Origin: an uncultured Olsenella sp.
GTDB lineage: Bacteria; Actinomycetota; Coriobacteriia; Coriobacteriales; Atopobiaceae
Assembly (NCBI GenBank): GCA_934660915.1
Contig: CAKUIF010000005.1
Coordinates: 124,001-188,000, forward strand
Direction of reading: 5' to 3'
DNA: 64,000 nt
The position numbers and the translations under genes were made by a program. Shown here in pieces: positions 18,597 through 27,679 of this stretch. The notes under the pieces were generated by a model. It was not told where the DNA came from. It saw nothing but the letters and a program-made list of their open reading frames with translations, and did no database searches. Positions within the stretch are counted from its first letter, which is position 1. The number at the start of each line of letters is the position of its first letter.

Positions 18597-21410
18597 GTGG
18601 CGAACCAGTACAAGAAGACGACGAACCTCCCGCAGACGGGCTTCCCGATGCGCGCGAGCCTCGCCCAGAACGAGCCCAAGAGGCTCAAGCAGTGGGAGGA
18701 CGACGACGTCTACTCCCAGCTCCTCAAGAAGAACGAGGGCCACAAGAAGTTCGTCCTGCACGACGGCCCCCCGTACGCCAACGGCCCGATCCACCTCGGC
18801 CACGCGCAGAACAAGATCTCCAAGGACATCATCAACCGCTACAAGGCCATGCAGGGCTTCCAGACGCCCTACGTCCCCGGCTGGGACTGCCACGGCCAGC
18901 CCATCGAGCACAAGGTCGAGACCATCCTGGGCACCGAGAAGTTCAACCAGCTGCCCACCGAGAAGGTCCGCGAGCTCTGCCGCAAGATGGCCGTCGAGCA
19001 GGTCGACACCCAGCGCCAGGGCTTCAAGCGCCTGGGCGTCCTGGCCGAGTGGGACAACCCCTACCTGACCTACGTCAACGACTACGACGCCACCGACGTC
19101 GAGATCTTCAAGGCCATCTACGACCGCGGCGCCATCTACCGTGGCCGCAAGCCGGTCCACTGGTGCTCGCACTGCCACACGGCGCTCGCCGAGGCCGAGA
19201 TCGAGTACGGCGACGAGGTCAGCCCCGCCATCTTCGTGCGCTTCGAGATGACCACCGTGCCCGCCGGCCTCGAGGCCTGGGAGGGTAGGCTCTGGGTCGA
19301 CATCTGGACCACCACTCCCTGGACCCTTCCCGCCGACGACGCCGTCATCCTGCACCCCGAGGCCTCCTACGTCGCCGTCATCCACAACGGCTGCGCCGAG
19401 ATCATGGCCGAGGCCCTCGTAGAGAAGGACTGCGCCAAGTTCGGCTACGAGGACGTCGAGCTCGTCCGCGGCGCCGACGGCGAGCCCTGGCGCATGACCG
19501 GCACCGAGCTGTGCCACAACAAGTACAAGCAGCCGATCTTCGGCGACCAGGGCGTCGAGGGCGAGTTCATCTACGCCGACTACGTCACCCTCGACGACGG
19601 CACCGGCATCGTCCACACCGCCCCCGGCCACGGCGTCGACGACTACCTCGCCGGCATGAAGTTCAACATTCCCGTGGTCATGCCCGTCGACGACGACGGC
19701 CGCTTCTACAAGGGCGAGGGCATGGGCACCGGCGGCCCGTGGTCCGGCATGGAGGTCAACGAGGCCAACCCCAAGATCATCGAGTGGCTGCGCGAGCGCG
19801 GCACCTTGATCCTCCACGAGGACATCAACCACAGCTACCCGCACTGCTGGCGCTGCAAGCAGCCCGTCATCTTCCGCGCCACGAGCCAGTGGTTCGTCTC
19901 GATGGACAAGAAGCTCACCGACGGCCGCTCGCTGCGCGAGGAGGCCACCGAGGAGCTCAACAAGGTCGCGTTCTACCCGGCCCACGCCATCAAGCGCATC
20001 GGCTCCATGGTCGAGGGCCGTCCCGACTGGTGCATCTCGCGCCAGCGCAACTGGGGCGTGCCGATCCCGGCCTACACCTGCGAGGACTGCGGCGAGACCG
20101 TCATGAACGACGACACGCTCGACAAGGTCATCGAGCTCTTCCGCAGCAAGGGCTCCGACTGCTGGTTCACCGATGACCCGGCCAGCTACCTCGGCGACGC
20201 CTGCGTCTGCCCGAAGTGCGGCGGCCACCACCTCAAGGCCAACAAGGACATCCTCGACGTCTGGTGGGACTCCGGCGTCAGCCACACCGCCGTGTGCAAG
20301 CACCGCGACAACCTGGCGTTCCCTGCCGACATGTACCTCGAGGGCTCCGACCAGCACCGCGGCTGGTTCATGAGCTCGCTCATGACCTCCGTGGGCGCCT
20401 ACGGCGTGGCCCCCTACAAGTCCGTCGTCTCTCAGGGCTTCACCCTCGATGGCCAGGGCCGCAAGATGTCCAAGTCCCTCGGCAACGTCATCGACCCGAA
20501 CGCCGAGTGCGACACCCGCGGCGCCGACGTCATGCGCCTGTGGGTCGCCTCTGTCGACACCTCCAACGACGTGCCCTGCGACGACACGATCCTCTCGCAC
20601 GTCGGCGAGGCCTACCGCAAGATCCGCAACACCCTGCGCTTCCTGCTCGGCGAGATCGAGGGCCAGTTCGACCCGGCGACCGACGCCGTCGCGCTCGACG
20701 AGCTCACCGCCTACGACCAGCTCACGCTCGCCCGCATGTGCCAGGTCCACCAGACGGTGACCGAGGCCTACGAGGGCTACCGCTTCAACGTGGTCTACCG
20801 CAACCTCTACGACTACGTGACCGAGCTCTCCAACGGCTACCTCAACGCCACCAAGGACCGCGTCTACTGCGGCGCCAAGGACGGCGCCGACCGCAAGAGC
20901 GCCCTGACCGTCTGGGCCCAGATCCTCACCATGCTCGTCCACGACCTGCAGCCGATTCTGGCCTTCACCTGCGACGAGGCCATGGAGTTCCTGCCGGCCT
21001 CCATGCGCGACGGTCAGACCCGCGCCGCCCTTCTCGACTGGTACCAGGCCCCCTGGACGGCCGACGAGGTCGCGGCTAAGCTCGCCGCCTACGAGCAGCT
21101 CTCGGCTGCCCGCGACGCCTTCACCAAGGCCTTCGAGGAGGCCAAGGCCGACGGCTCCGTGACCGAGAACACCAGCCAGGCCGCCAAGGCGACCCTGACC
21201 CTTCCCGCCGACGCCGCCGAGGCGCTCGCCGGCGTCGGCCTCGCCGAGGTCTTCGTCTGCGCCGCCGTCGAGGTCGAGTCCGGCGACGAGCTCACCTGCG
21301 CAGTCGCGCCCGCCGACGGCGAGAAGTGCCCGCGCTGCTGGAACTACCGCACCCTCGGCGCCGACGGCCTCTGCTGCCGCTGCCACGACGCCGTGGCCGC
21401 GCAGGAGTAG
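18597..21410 (+). CDS. ileS: Isoleucyl-tRNA synthetase
   Basis: IleRS charges tRNA-Ile. The 937-residue protein starts at GTG, eight bases after AAAGGGG, just behind the T-box terminator. It carries the class I signature HLGH (His ~66, in PPYANGPIHLGHAQN), the CP1 editing domain in the middle, and KMSKS at ~623-627. The C-terminal zinc-binding motif is CPRCWNY followed by CCRCHD. This Cys4 tail places it with the common bacterial (type 1) IleRS. lspA follows after 3 bases, so they share the T-box-controlled message. Confidence 0.98.
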   Translation: MANQYKKTTNLPQTGFPMRASLAQNEPKRLKQWEDDDVYSQLLKKNEGHKKFVLHDGPPYANGPIHLGHAQNKISKDIINRYKAMQGFQTPYVPGWDCHGQPIEHKVETILGTEKFNQLPTEKVRELCRKMAVEQVDTQRQGFKRLGVLAEWDNPYLTYVNDYDATDVEIFKAIYDRGAIYRGRKPVHWCSHCHTALAEAEIEYGDEVSPAIFVRFEMTTVPAGLEAWEGRLWVDIWTTTPWTLPADDAVILHPEASYVAVIHNGCAEIMAEALVEKDCAKFGYEDVELVRGADGEPWRMTGTELCHNKYKQPIFGDQGVEGEFIYADYVTLDDGTGIVHTAPGHGVDDYLAGMKFNIPVVMPVDDDGRFYKGEGMGTGGPWSGMEVNEANPKIIEWLRERGTLILHEDINHSYPHCWRCKQPVIFRATSQWFVSMDKKLTDGRSLREEATEELNKVAFYPAHAIKRIGSMVEGRPDWCISRQRNWGVPIPAYTCEDCGETVMNDDTLDKVIELFRSKGSDCWFTDDPASYLGDACVCPKCGGHHLKANKDILDVWWDSGVSHTAVCKHRDNLAFPADMYLEGSDQHRGWFMSSLMTSVGAYGVAPYKSVVSQGFTLDGQGRKMSKSLGNVIDPNAECDTRGADVMRLWVASVDTSNDVPCDDTILSHVGEAYRKIRNTLRFLLGEIEGQFDPATDAVALDELTAYDQLTLARMCQVHQTVTEAYEGYRFNVVYRNLYDYVTELSNGYLNATKDRVYCGAKDGADRKSALTVWAQILTMLVHDLQPILAFTCDEAMEFLPASMRDGQTRAALLDWYQAPWTADEVAAKLAAYEQLSAARDAFTKAFEEAKADGSVTENTSQAAKATLTLPADAAEALAGVGLAEVFVCAAVEVESGDELTCAVAPADGEKCPRCWNYRTLGADGLCCRCHDAVAAQE

Positions 21411-21413
21411 CGC

Positions 21414-21932
21414 TTGGCCGCGCAGCTCAAAACCACGCCCGTGTCCCGCCGCCTCGGCCTCTTCGCCGGGGCGGCGGCCCTCGTGGTCGCGTTCGACCAG
21501 CTCGTCAAGGTGTGGGCGCGCGCGTCGCTCACCCCCGGCTCGCCCGTCACCCTCATTCCGCACGTGATGGACCTTTCGCTTGTGTACAACACCGGCGCGG
21601 CGTTCTCGATGGGGGAGGGCAAGGGCGCGCTGTTCGTGCTCATCGCCGCCGTCATCACCTGTGCCTGCGCCGTCATGGCGTACAAGGAAGAAACGCTCCC
21701 GTTGTCCCTCGCGGCCACCCTCGGCTGCGTGGCGGGCGGCGGCATCGGCAACGCGATCGACCGCGTCGTGGCCGGCCGCGTCACCGACTTCTTTGTCACC
21801 ACCTTCATGGACTTCGCCGTCTTCAACGTCGCGGACATCTTCATCACCTGCGGCGTTGTCGTCGCGTTCATTCTCTGGGTGCGCTGGGACAAGGACTGCG
21901 AGGCGGCCGAGGTCGGCCCTGAGGACAACTAA
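21414..21932 (+). CDS. lspA: Lipoprotein signal peptidase (signal peptidase II)
   Basis: LspA is the membrane aspartyl protease that removes signal peptides from prolipoproteins after lipidation. The 172-residue, four-helix protein contains the family blocks DQLVK, YNTGAAFS, GGGIGNAIDRV and FNVADIFI; the Asp residues of the last two are the catalytic pair. The TTG start is chosen because AGGAG at the ileS end precedes it and no ATG is better placed. It sits between ileS and an rluD-type gene, an order found widely in Gram-positive bacteria. Confidence 0.96.
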   Translation: MAAQLKTTPVSRRLGLFAGAAALVVAFDQLVKVWARASLTPGSPVTLIPHVMDLSLVYNTGAAFSMGEGKGALFVLIAAVITCACAVMAYKEETLPLSLAATLGCVAGGGIGNAIDRVVAGRVTDFFVTTFMDFAVFNVADIFITCGVVVAFILWVRWDKDCEAAEVGPEDN

Positions 21933-21933
21933 T

Positions 21934-22959
21934 ATGAGTAAGCGCATTGTGAACCTGCTCGTCGGGCCCGAGTCCGACGGCATGCGGCTCGACGCCTTCC
22001 TTGCCGCGGCAGACGGCATGCCCTCCCGCTCGGCGTGCGCCAAGCTCGTCGAGGCGGGGTCCGTTCAAATAAACACCTGCCCTGCCACCTCGAAGTCCGA
22101 GAAGGTGCTGCTCGGCGATCGCGTCCAGGCCGAGGTCGAAGACGCCCCCGTCGACGCGGGCGGGCTTCTTGCCCCCAACCCCTACATCCCGCTCGACGTG
22201 CGCTTCGAGGACGACTACCTGCTCGTCATATCCAAGCAGGAGGGCCTTGTGTGCCATCCGAGCCCCGGGCATGTGGACGATACCCTCGCCAACGCGCTCG
22301 TCGCCCGCTGCGGCTACGAGCACCTGGGCATGCTCCAGGGAGAAGAGCGTCCCGGCATCGTGCACCGGCTCGACATGGACACCTCCGGCCTCATGGTCGC
22401 CGCCAAGGACGACGCCACGCAGAAGGCGCTGCAGGACCTCATCCGCATGCGCGTGCTCGACCGCCGCTACATTACGCTCGTCCACGGCTACGTCGCCCGC
22501 GACGAGGACACCATCGTCACGGGCATCGCCCGCTCGACCCGCGACCGCCTTCGCATGGCCGTCTCCGACGCCCCCGGGGCGCGCGAGGCCATTACCACCT
22601 ACCGAACGCTCGAGCGCTTCGAGGCAGGCACCCGCGACGAGGGCTACAGCCTGCTCGAGTGCCATCTGTATACGGGCCGGACGCACCAGATCCGCGTGCA
22701 CATGCGCCACACGGGGCACCCGCTCGTGGGTGATCAGCTCTACGGTCGCGGGGACGACCGCGTGAACCTCGGCCTGCGCAGGCAGTTCCTCCACTCGTGG
22801 AGCATCGCCTTCGACCACCCAGCCACCGGCGAGCGAATCGAGCGGTGCGACCGACTGCCTGACGACCTTCTCGCTATACTTAATCATATAGGGGAGCGCT
22901 CCATGGGGCGCACCGAGGCCGGCGAGCGAATCTGCCCGCTGCTCGGCTGCGACGATTAG
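21934..22959 (+). CDS. RluA/RluD-family pseudouridine synthase
   Basis: This enzyme isomerises uridine to pseudouridine in 23S rRNA or tRNA. The ATG lies one base after the lspA stop with GAGG upstream and gives 341 residues. An N-terminal S4 RNA-binding domain (~residues 14-75) precedes the catalytic domain with HRLDMDTSGLM; the Asp after Leu is the nucleophile. RluD proteins normally have HRLDKDTSG, so the Lys-to-Met change is unusual but lies outside the catalytic Asp. GRTHQIRVHM, the second family motif, is intact. Its place after lspA matches the usual rluD/YlyB context. Confidence 0.93.
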   Translation: MSKRIVNLLVGPESDGMRLDAFLAAADGMPSRSACAKLVEAGSVQINTCPATSKSEKVLLGDRVQAEVEDAPVDAGGLLAPNPYIPLDVRFEDDYLLVISKQEGLVCHPSPGHVDDTLANALVARCGYEHLGMLQGEERPGIVHRLDMDTSGLMVAAKDDATQKALQDLIRMRVLDRRYITLVHGYVARDEDTIVTGIARSTRDRLRMAVSDAPGAREAITTYRTLERFEAGTRDEGYSLLECHLYTGRTHQIRVHMRHTGHPLVGDQLYGRGDDRVNLGLRRQFLHSWSIAFDHPATGERIERCDRLPDDLLAILNHIGERSMGRTEAGERICPLLGCDD

Positions 22960-23004
22960 GGCGCCCCTCGGACCTGTCTGACGTCACACGAGGAGCTCTC
23001 TAAC

Positions 23005-24300
23005 ATGATGCTCAACAAGCTCGGCCTCACGCCGATCGTGATTTTCAACCTGATCATCTGGCTCTTCTTCACGCTCGCGTATTTCTATCAGATCGTCTAC
23101 ATCGTTCGCGTGCTCATGCGCGGCACGGTCAAGCTGCCCGAGGCAAAGAAGAACCACCGCTACGCCTTCTTCATCGCGGCGCACAATGAGGAGGCCGTCA
23201 TCGGCAACCTCGTGCGCTCGATCCTTTCGCAGGACTACCCGCGCGAGCTCGTAGACTGCTTCGTCGTCTGCGACGCCTGCACCGACAACACCCACGCCGA
23301 GGCCGAGGCAGCCGGCGCCATCACCTGGGACCGCAACGACCTCGCGCGCAAGGGCAAGAGCTGGGTCATGGACTACGGCTTCGACCGCATCTTGAACGAG
23401 TACGGCGATAAGTACGAGGCCTTCATCGTCATGGACGCCGACAACATCATCGCGCCCGACTACCTGAAGATCATGAACCAGGCCTTCGACGCCGGCTACC
23501 TCGTCTGCACGAGCTACCGCAACTCCAAGAACTTCGACTCGAGCTGGATCAGCTCCGCCTACGCCACCTGGTTTTTGCGCGAGGCCCGCTACCTCAACAA
23601 CGCGCGCATGATGGTCGGCACGAGCTGCGCCATCTCCGGCTCCGGCTGGATGGTCTCCGAGAAGATCGTCCGCGGCATGCACGGCTGGGACTTCCACACC
23701 CTGACCGAGGACATCCAGTTCTCCACGTTCTGCTGCGCGCACAACGTCCAGATCGGCTTTGCCCCGGCTGAGTTCTTCGACGAGCAGCCGCTTACCTTCA
23801 AGGCGTCCTGGACTCAGCGCATGCGTTGGACCAAGGGCTTCTACCAGGTGTTCTTCTCGTATGGCCGTGACCTTGTCAAGGGTATCCGCAAGGGCCAGTT
23901 CGCCTCGTACGACATGCTCATGACCATCGCCCCCGGCATGATCTTGACGCTGCTGTCGTTCTTCGTGAACGCCGTCTACCTGATCGTCGGCTCGCTGTCG
24001 CACGGCTTCATCGCAACCGAGGGAGAGCTCTCCATGTGCGTGGGCTCGCTCATCATGACCTTCGCGTCGATGTACGTCGTCTTCTTCATCCTCGCGGTGA
24101 TCACCACCATCTCGGAGCGCGAGCACATCCACGCAAAGAAGAAGTGGCGCATCTTCACGAACCTCTTCACCTTCCCGATCTTCATGATGACCTACGTCCC
24201 CATCACGGTCGCGGCCCTCTTCAAGAAGGTCGAGTGGGTTCCCACCAAGCACGACATCGCCGTCAACTTCGACGACGTCATGGCCGAGGGCGCGAAGTAG
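23005..24300 (+). CDS. Membrane glycosyltransferase family 2
   Basis: This processive-type GT2 enzyme probably transfers a sugar from a nucleotide donor to a membrane or extracellular glycan. The 431-residue protein has an N-terminal membrane helix (~residues 10-35), then the GT-A domain with AAHNEEAVIG, DACTDN, the DxD metal site VMDADN, TLTEDIQ and QRMRW. Three or four C-terminal membrane helices follow. ED and QxxRW are the acceptor and processivity motifs shared with hyaluronan and poly-GlcNAc synthases. AGGAG lies before two adjacent ATGs. It stands alone and ends in a structured terminator. Confidence 0.9.
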   Translation: MMLNKLGLTPIVIFNLIIWLFFTLAYFYQIVYIVRVLMRGTVKLPEAKKNHRYAFFIAAHNEEAVIGNLVRSILSQDYPRELVDCFVVCDACTDNTHAEAEAAGAITWDRNDLARKGKSWVMDYGFDRILNEYGDKYEAFIVMDADNIIAPDYLKIMNQAFDAGYLVCTSYRNSKNFDSSWISSAYATWFLREARYLNNARMMVGTSCAISGSGWMVSEKIVRGMHGWDFHTLTEDIQFSTFCCAHNVQIGFAPAEFFDEQPLTFKASWTQRMRWTKGFYQVFFSYGRDLVKGIRKGQFASYDMLMTIAPGMILTLLSFFVNAVYLIVGSLSHGFIATEGELSMCVGSLIMTFASMYVVFFILAVITTISEREHIHAKKKWRIFTNLFTFPIFMMTYVPITVAALFKKVEWVPTKHDIAVNFDDVMAEGAK

Positions 24301-24319
24301 CCCTCTCCTCGGTCCTGCC

Positions 24320-24431
24320 GCGCCCCCTCCGGTCTTCTCCCGAACTACGGACAGTCCTCTTCGCACGAAGGCGACATTTAGTCGCCTTCGGCTCTTGCGG
24401 AACTAGTTCGGGAGAAGACCGGAGGGGGCGC
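24320..24431 (+). repeat. Nested palindrome A: 27-bp outer stem, conserved core, terminator-like 3' end
   Basis: A perfect 27-bp outer stem (24320-24346 with 24405-24431) encloses a core with ACAGTCCTCTTCGCAC, a 10-bp inner hairpin (24366-24390, loop ATTTA) and GGCTCTTGCGGAACT. Five T residues follow, so it can terminate the glycosyltransferase transcript. The core, not the outer stem, recurs inverted 70-150 bases downstream. Confidence 0.85.
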
Positions 24432-24454
24432 TTTTTGTTGCCGATTTAGCGCGC

Positions 24455-24575
24455 GCTCCTTTGTCGGGCCCGTCATGTTTGTCGCGAGTTCCGCATGAGC
24501 CGGACGTGACTTAATGTCACGTCCGTGCGAAAAGGACTGTTTGAGCAGCAAACATGACGGGACCGGCAAAGGAGC
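24455..24575 (-). repeat. Nested palindrome B: same core in inverted orientation, different 27-bp stem
   Basis: Outer arms 24455-24481 and 24549-24575 pair at 25 of 27 positions and do not resemble those of element A. Read on the minus strand the core is ACAGTCCTTTTCGCAC, a 10-bp hairpin with loop ATTAA, then GGCTCATGCGGAACT, nearly the element A core. There is no T-run at its 3' side. Confidence 0.85.
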
Positions 24576-24630
24576 TTCCTAGATGTTATGCAGGCAGACA
24601 AAAAGGCAGCTCAATGGGTATTTATTGTCG

Positions 24631-24661
24631 TTGGGTCATTGATCTGACGCGATGCTACAAT
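24631..24661 (+). promoter_or_regulatory. Probable guaB promoter
   Basis: An extended -10 TGCTACAAT (24653-24661) lies 60 bases before the ATG. TTGGGT at 24631 is a weak -35 with 19-bp spacing. Confidence 0.6.
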
Positions 24662-24720
24662 ACCGTGCAATATGGCCGAGTCTGGGCCTGCGGCAGCGCA
24701 GGCGAAGGGAGTTACACCGT

Positions 24721-26235
24721 ATGGCAACGTTCTTCGAGGGAGAATCGCACACCTTCTCTGAGTACCTGCTCGTTCCTGGTTATTCCTCGGCGGAGAATGT
24801 CCCCGCCAACGTCTCTTTGAAGACCCCGCTCTGCAAGTTCAAGCGCGGCGAGGAGTCTCCGATTACCCTCAATGTTCCTATGGTCTCGGCCATCATGCAG
24901 TCGGTATCCGGCCCCAAGCTCGCCATCGCGCTTGCTCAGGAAGGCGGCATCTCGTTCATCTACGGCTCCCAGAGCGCCGACGACGAGGCCGCGATGATCC
25001 GCGAGGTCAAGGCGTATAAGGCGGGCTTCGTCGTCTCCGATTCAACCCTTACCCCCGACATGACGCTCGCCGAGGTCCTCGAGCTGCTCGACCGCACCGG
25101 CCACTCCACCATGCCCGTTACCGAGGACGGCACCCCGCACGGCAAGTTCTGCGGTATCGTTACCTCCCGCGACTACCGCGTGTCGCGCGACTCCCGCGAC
25201 CGCAAGGTCAAGGAATTCATGACTCCGGCCGACAAGACCGTCTGCGCCGAGGACGGCACCTCCCTCAAGGTCGCCAACGACCTCATCTGGGAGCACAAGC
25301 TCAACGCGCTGCCCATCGTCGACAAGGACGGCAACCTCGTCTCCCTCGTCTTCCGCAAGGACTACGACTCCCACAAGAGCCGCCCGAACGAGCTGCTCGA
25401 CTCCTCCAAGCGCTACCTCGTCGGCGCCGGCATCAACACCCGCGATTACGAGGAGCGTGTGCCCAAGCTCCTCGAGGCGGGCGCCGACGTCCTGTGCATC
25501 GACTCCTCCGAGGGCTTTTCCGAGTGGCAGAAGCGCACGATTGAGTGGATTCGCGACAACTACGGCGACGAGGTCAAGGTCGGCGCCGGCAACGTGGTCG
25601 ACGCCGAGGGCTTCCGCTTCCTCGCCGACTGCGGCGCGGACTTCATCAAGGTCGGCATCGGCGGCGGCTCCATCTGCATCACCCGCGAGACCAAGGGCAT
25701 CGGCCGCGGCCAGGCCACCGCGCTCATCGACGTGTGCCGCGCCCGCGACGAGTACTTCGAGGAGACCGGCGTCTACGTGCCCGTGTGCTCCGACGGCGGC
25801 ATCGTCTACGATTACCACATGACGCTCGCGCTTGCCATGGGCGCCGACTTCATGATGCTCGGCCGCTACTTTGCCCGCTTCGACGAGTCCCCGACTGAGC
25901 GCGTCAACGTCAACGGCCAGTACATGAAGGAGTACTGGGGCGAGGGCTCTGCGCGTGCCCGCAACTGGCAGCGCTACGACCTCGGCGGCGCGGCGAAGCT
26001 CAGCTTCGTCGAGGGCGTCGACTCCTACGTCCCCTACGCCGGCACCCTGCACGACGGCGTCAACGGCACCCTCTACAAGGTCAAGTCGACCATGTGCAAC
26101 TGCGGCGCCAACTCCATCCCCGAGCTGCAGCAGAAGGCTCGTCTCACGCTCGTCTCGTCTGTCTCGATCGTCGAGGGCGGCGCCCACGACGTCGTCGTCA
26201 AGGACCAGAGCCACCAGAGCGTGAGCTACCGCTAG
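24721..26235 (+). CDS. guaB: IMP dehydrogenase
   Basis: GuaB oxidises IMP to XMP with NAD, the committed step to GMP. The ATG preceded by AAGGGAG (24705-24711) gives 504 residues. A TIM barrel is interrupted by two CBS domains (from LTPDMTLAEVLELLD and from MTPADKTVCAEDG). The catalytic loop reads GIGGGSICITRETKGIGRG, with the Cys that forms the covalent XMP intermediate. The last 60 bases up to the stop codon are duplicated exactly 5.6 kb downstream, marking this 3' end as a possible integration site. Confidence 0.96.
   Translation: MATFFEGESHTFSEYLLVPGYSSAENVPANVSLKTPLCKFKRGEESPITLNVPMVSAIMQSVSGPKLAIALAQEGGISFIYGSQSADDEAAMIREVKAYKAGFVVSDSTLTPDMTLAEVLELLDRTGHSTMPVTEDGTPHGKFCGIVTSRDYRVSRDSRDRKVKEFMTPADKTVCAEDGTSLKVANDLIWEHKLNALPIVDKDGNLVSLVFRKDYDSHKSRPNELLDSSKRYLVGAGINTRDYEERVPKLLEAGADVLCIDSSEGFSEWQKRTIEWIRDNYGDEVKVGAGNVVDAEGFRFLADCGADFIKVGIGGGSICITRETKGIGRGQATALIDVCRARDEYFEETGVYVPVCSDGGIVYDYHMTLALAMGADFMMLGRYFARFDESPTERVNVNGQYMKEYWGEGSARARNWQRYDLGGAAKLSFVEGVDSYVPYAGTLHDGVNGTLYKVKSTMCNCGANSIPELQQKARLTLVSSVSIVEGGAHDVVVKDQSHQSVSYR
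26175..26234 (+). repeat. 60-bp direct repeat, left copy (3' end of guaB; attL-like)
   Basis: The segment from GGGCGGCGCCCACGAC to GAGCTACCGCTA covers the last codons of guaB and the first two bases of its stop. It is identical to 31783-31842. The copies end together at the stop codon (TAG here, TAA there). Confidence 0.9.
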
Positions 26236-26255
26236 TCATCATAACTAGACGTGCC

Positions 26256-26289
26256 AAGGGCCCCGTTCCATCTCTGGGACGGGGCCCTT
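26256..26289 (+). terminator. Hairpin terminator after guaB, inside the cassette edge
   Basis: AAGGGCCCCGTTCC pairs with GGGACGGGGCCCTT around a 6-base loop, between convergent guaB and the sensor kinase gene. The T-run is poor on the plus strand. Confidence 0.65.
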
Positions 26290-26358
26290 CTTGACCACGG
26301 CTTTGTTTTCGAGTTGTGCCTTGTGGCTCACCGACCGCAGGACGCGCCCTTCTTGGTG

Positions 26359-27672
26359 CTACTTGCCTATGGGAATCGCGACCTTCAAGGATGCTGTCTC
26401 GCCCTCGGTTGCTGCCCGCAGGGCCCCAGCCTCCCTCTCGGCAAGCATCCTCAGCGAGCGGAGCTTCTCGCCGTCCCTCCAGGGGTCGCATGCTGCGGGG
26501 CACGCGACGTCGCACGAGACGAGAAGGACTCCCGACCGAACGCGTATGCCAAGCTCCATAGCCCGCCTCCGCGGGTCCGCCTGCAGCTTAGCAACATCTA
26601 CGGAGAGCCTGACCATCTCGTTTGTCAGGGCGTAGAGGCTCATTATGGGGATGGCTCCCATATCGAGGTGGCCTACAGTGCATTCCAGCGCTATCCCGCG
26701 GTTGCTGCAGAGGACCTTAGCCGGCGCCAATACAGAGTTCAGCGCGTTGCTCTCGGAGCTGAGCGTCGTCTTGATGTCCGAGAGCTCCTTCTCGACGCGA
26801 TCGAGGTACTGTCCGATTCCCGGGGTCTTGCTTACCCTGGCGCCCAGAGCGACGTGCCACACGTCGTGGGCGAAGGCCCCAAGCCGCCCGATGATCTCGT
26901 GGGAGAGCTCCCAGTGCACGGCCGCGTCCTCGAGCATCTGTTCCGCCGCCTTGGTCTCCCGCGCCGAGACGATCGCTCGGTTGCTTGTGTACTGGAGTCC
27001 GAGCAGAAGCCCGCACACCAAGAGGTCCATCCATACCGCGGTCGCTCGGTTCCCTTCGGTCTGGAAGAGGTACTGGAATCCGAAAGTGCTCGCGAAGAGC
27101 ATCGTCAGCAGCAGCGAGGAGGTGAGGACGCTTCTGGGCTCGTCCTTCAGAATCGTCCCTCCCGTCCAGCAGAAGGAGCTTGCGAACAGGTGAAGGATCA
27201 GGAAGCAGACAATCGCGCAGCAGGCTGCGCTCAACAGGGCGTATAGGAGGAGATGCTCGCGAATCTCGGGCCACAGCCACAGCGCCAGGGACTCGTGGAT
27301 CAGTACGTAGACCACGTGCTGGGCGACGTAGGCGGTGGCGGCCGTCCAGAGCAAGTCAGGCAGGGAGATCTTGAAACACCACAGAAGCGAGAAGGTCATC
27401 GCGAACGTTAGGCCGAGGTACCAGGCTAGATAGACTGGCACGGGCAGTCCCTCCCTTACCATGAGGTCTCTGAAGGGGAAGTAGCCCAGGCTTGCGAGGG
27501 AGAATGTGGCGATGACGCACGGGCATCGCCACGTGACGTTGCGCTTTGCAGGTGTCTGTGCGGAGAGCAGCGTCATTGCGGCGGCCATGTACTCCCACGT
27601 AAAGCGAAGTTCCTCGAATAACTGCGGAGCGTCGGGCGACATCCCGAGGACCCATGCGGACTCGGCAGCCAT
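26359..27672 (-). CDS. Membrane sensor with GHKL-type (AgrC-like) kinase region, degenerate ATP site
   Basis: This 437-residue protein has six or seven membrane helices (residues ~25-230), then a dimerisation helix and a GHKL-like region, like AgrC/ComD-type quorum or peptide sensors. The helix has AFAHDVWHVALG, where family members have HDxxHH, so His of HD is the candidate phosphoacceptor. The N-box is reduced to YALTNEMVRLS, and the usual HGxGLxN lid is replaced by DPWRDGEKLRSLRMLAEREAG. ATP binding may be weak or lost. The gene follows the LytTR regulator by 7 bases, so they form a pair. The ATG lacks a close Shine-Dalgarno. Confidence 0.78.
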   Translation of the reverse strand: MAAESAWVLGMSPDAPQLFEELRFTWEYMAAAMTLLSAQTPAKRNVTWRCPCVIATFSLASLGYFPFRDLMVREGLPVPVYLAWYLGLTFAMTFSLLWCFKISLPDLLWTAATAYVAQHVVYVLIHESLALWLWPEIREHLLLYALLSAACCAIVCFLILHLFASSFCWTGGTILKDEPRSVLTSSLLLTMLFASTFGFQYLFQTEGNRATAVWMDLLVCGLLLGLQYTSNRAIVSARETKAAEQMLEDAAVHWELSHEIIGRLGAFAHDVWHVALGARVSKTPGIGQYLDRVEKELSDIKTTLSSESNALNSVLAPAKVLCSNRGIALECTVGHLDMGAIPIMSLYALTNEMVRLSVDVAKLQADPRRRAMELGIRVRSGVLLVSCDVACPAACDPWRDGEKLRSLRMLAEREAGALRAATEGETASLKVAIPIGK

Positions 27673-27679
27673 GGCGCTC

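Larger units (their letters stand above)
24301..24720. other. 420-bp intergenic region with paired structured elements and the guaB promoter
   Basis: The gap between the glycosyltransferase and guaB is filled by the two nested palindromes and then the guaB promoter and leader. I see no supported coding sequence here. Confidence 0.7.

Noticed and set aside
18516..22043. A 1175-codon open frame antisense to ileS-lspA
   Set aside because: High GC removes stop codons from antisense frames. The product is an Asp/Gly/Val/Leu/His-biased string with no domain, and ileS on the other strand is certain.
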